DNA of 64,000 nt from assembly GCF_900108315.1 (NCBI RefSeq), contig NZ_FNVB01000007.1, positions 1-64,000 on the forward strand, in the 5' to 3' direction. Origin of the DNA: Saccharopolyspora kobensis (GTDB lineage Bacteria > Actinomycetota > Actinomycetes > Mycobacteriales > Pseudonocardiaceae). Shown piece after piece: positions 63,660 through 64,000 of this stretch. Made by a program: the position numbers and the translations under genes. Position 1 is the first letter of the stretch, and each line of letters starts with the position of its first letter. Under the pieces are notes generated by a model. It had not been told where the DNA came from. It was given only the letters and a program-made list of their open reading frames with translations, and did no database searches.

Positions 63660-64000
63660 GTGAGCAGAACAAGGAATACACAGAGGCCGAACTGGCCGAG
63701 ATGAGCCGCGACGAGAAGATGCGGCTCGGCCTGGCCCTCGACGACGTCGAGCTCGTCGAGTACCAGGAGCAGTGGCCCGTCAAGGGCACCCGCGCGGAGC
63801 GCCGCGCGGAGCGCAACGTCGCGGGCTGGTTCGTGCTCTCCGGGTTGTCGGCGCTGGCGTTCATCGCGGTGTTCGTCTTCTGGCCGTGGGACTACGTCCC
63901 GCCGTCGGACGAGCGCGGCTACTTCATCTACTCGCTGTACAACCCGCTGGTCGGGTTCTTCTTCGGGCTGTCGATCCTCGCCGTGGGCATCGGCGTGGTG
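63656..64000 (+). CDS. qcrA: cytochrome bc1 Rieske iron-sulfur subunit (5' part)
   Basis: Only the first 115 residues are in the window; the frame runs off the end. The N-terminus is charged ([19 protein letters not shown]). Two helices with [24 protein letters not shown] and [16 protein letters not shown] follow, which match the extra N-terminal membrane segments of actinobacterial QcrA. The Rieske cluster motifs would lie downstream. It starts by overlapping qcrC. Confidence 0.93.
   Translation, partial: MSEQNKEYTEAELAEMSRDEKMRLGLALDDVELVEYQEQWPVKGTRAERRAERNVAGWFVLSGLSALAFIAVFVFWPWDYVPPSDERGYFIYSLYNPLVGFFFGLSILAVGIGVV

Overview
The window looks like chromosomal DNA from a high-GC actinomycete of the family Pseudonocardiaceae, most likely Saccharopolyspora or a close relative. 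The reasons are the high GC content throughout, frequent GTG and TTG starts, and a gene order that (from memory, not a search) follows the Mycobacterium tuberculosis glnE-glnA1-lipA-lipB-dlaT-pepB-ilvE-cobS-cobT-asnB-ctaC-ctaE-qcrCA block. The species assignment is inference.

Layout: 0.1-0.3 kb holds a 5S rRNA with its terminator. 0.36-10 kb is nitrogen and lipoate metabolism: a class I glutamine amidotransferase, glnE, an acetyltransferase, an SMP-30-like protein, glnA with a convincing GlnR-type operator, an RDD membrane protein, a DUF4191 protein and lipA. 10-17.3 kb is an accessory block: an SDR, a membrane protein, a VOC protein, an MmyB-like regulator, a hypothetical protein divergent from a TetR regulator with a triple operator, an LLM oxidoreductase, and an ArsR/beta-lactamase-fold pair. 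17.6-25.7 kb returns to the core: lipB, a sugar-epimerase-like protein, sucB/dlaT, lpd, an OsmC protein and pepA. 25.9-32 kb holds a permease, a DUF402 protein, ilvE and the cobU-cobT-cobS operon.

32.2-39.6 kb is a regulator island: an NB-ARC/TPR STAND protein, a nucleotide-sugar dehydrogenase with a small hypothetical gene, an AfsR-like SARP-NB-ARC-TPR activator, and directly after it a 33-codon hydrophobic peptide gene with its own ribosome site and terminator. 39.6-42.5 kb is core again: DUF3043, an A-type Fe-S carrier, an S4 protein and a PfkB kinase. 42.6-55.5 kb is mainly an alpha-glucan utilisation block: a secreted alpha-amylase, malEFG, a LacI-type regulator and a GH13 glucosidase share TTGCAA-type direct repeats. 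It is interspersed with a methyltransferase, a sialidase, a homocysteine methyltransferase, an M23 peptidase, a broken XRE gene and an NmrA-like protein. 55.6-64 kb is asnB and the aerobic respiratory chain: ctaC, ctaF, ctaE, qcrC and the start of qcrA, with trpD, an Lrp/AsnC-type domain protein and two small hypotheticals between.

Three things are not explained by ordinary gene content. (i) At 47.28-47.42 kb, in the short gap between malG and the homocysteine methyltransferase, AT-rich palindromes form two inverted-repeat blocks around a GC-rich perfect hairpin. (ii) At least seven long intergenic palindromes of one family (core CCGTGAGnG...GGGG...CCCC...CnCTCACGG) sit just downstream of genes, and their arms differ between copies yet still pair. 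(iii) A second family of GC-rich repeats (core GCGGAACCTCAGACG...CGTCTGAGAACCCGC) occurs in five or more gaps.
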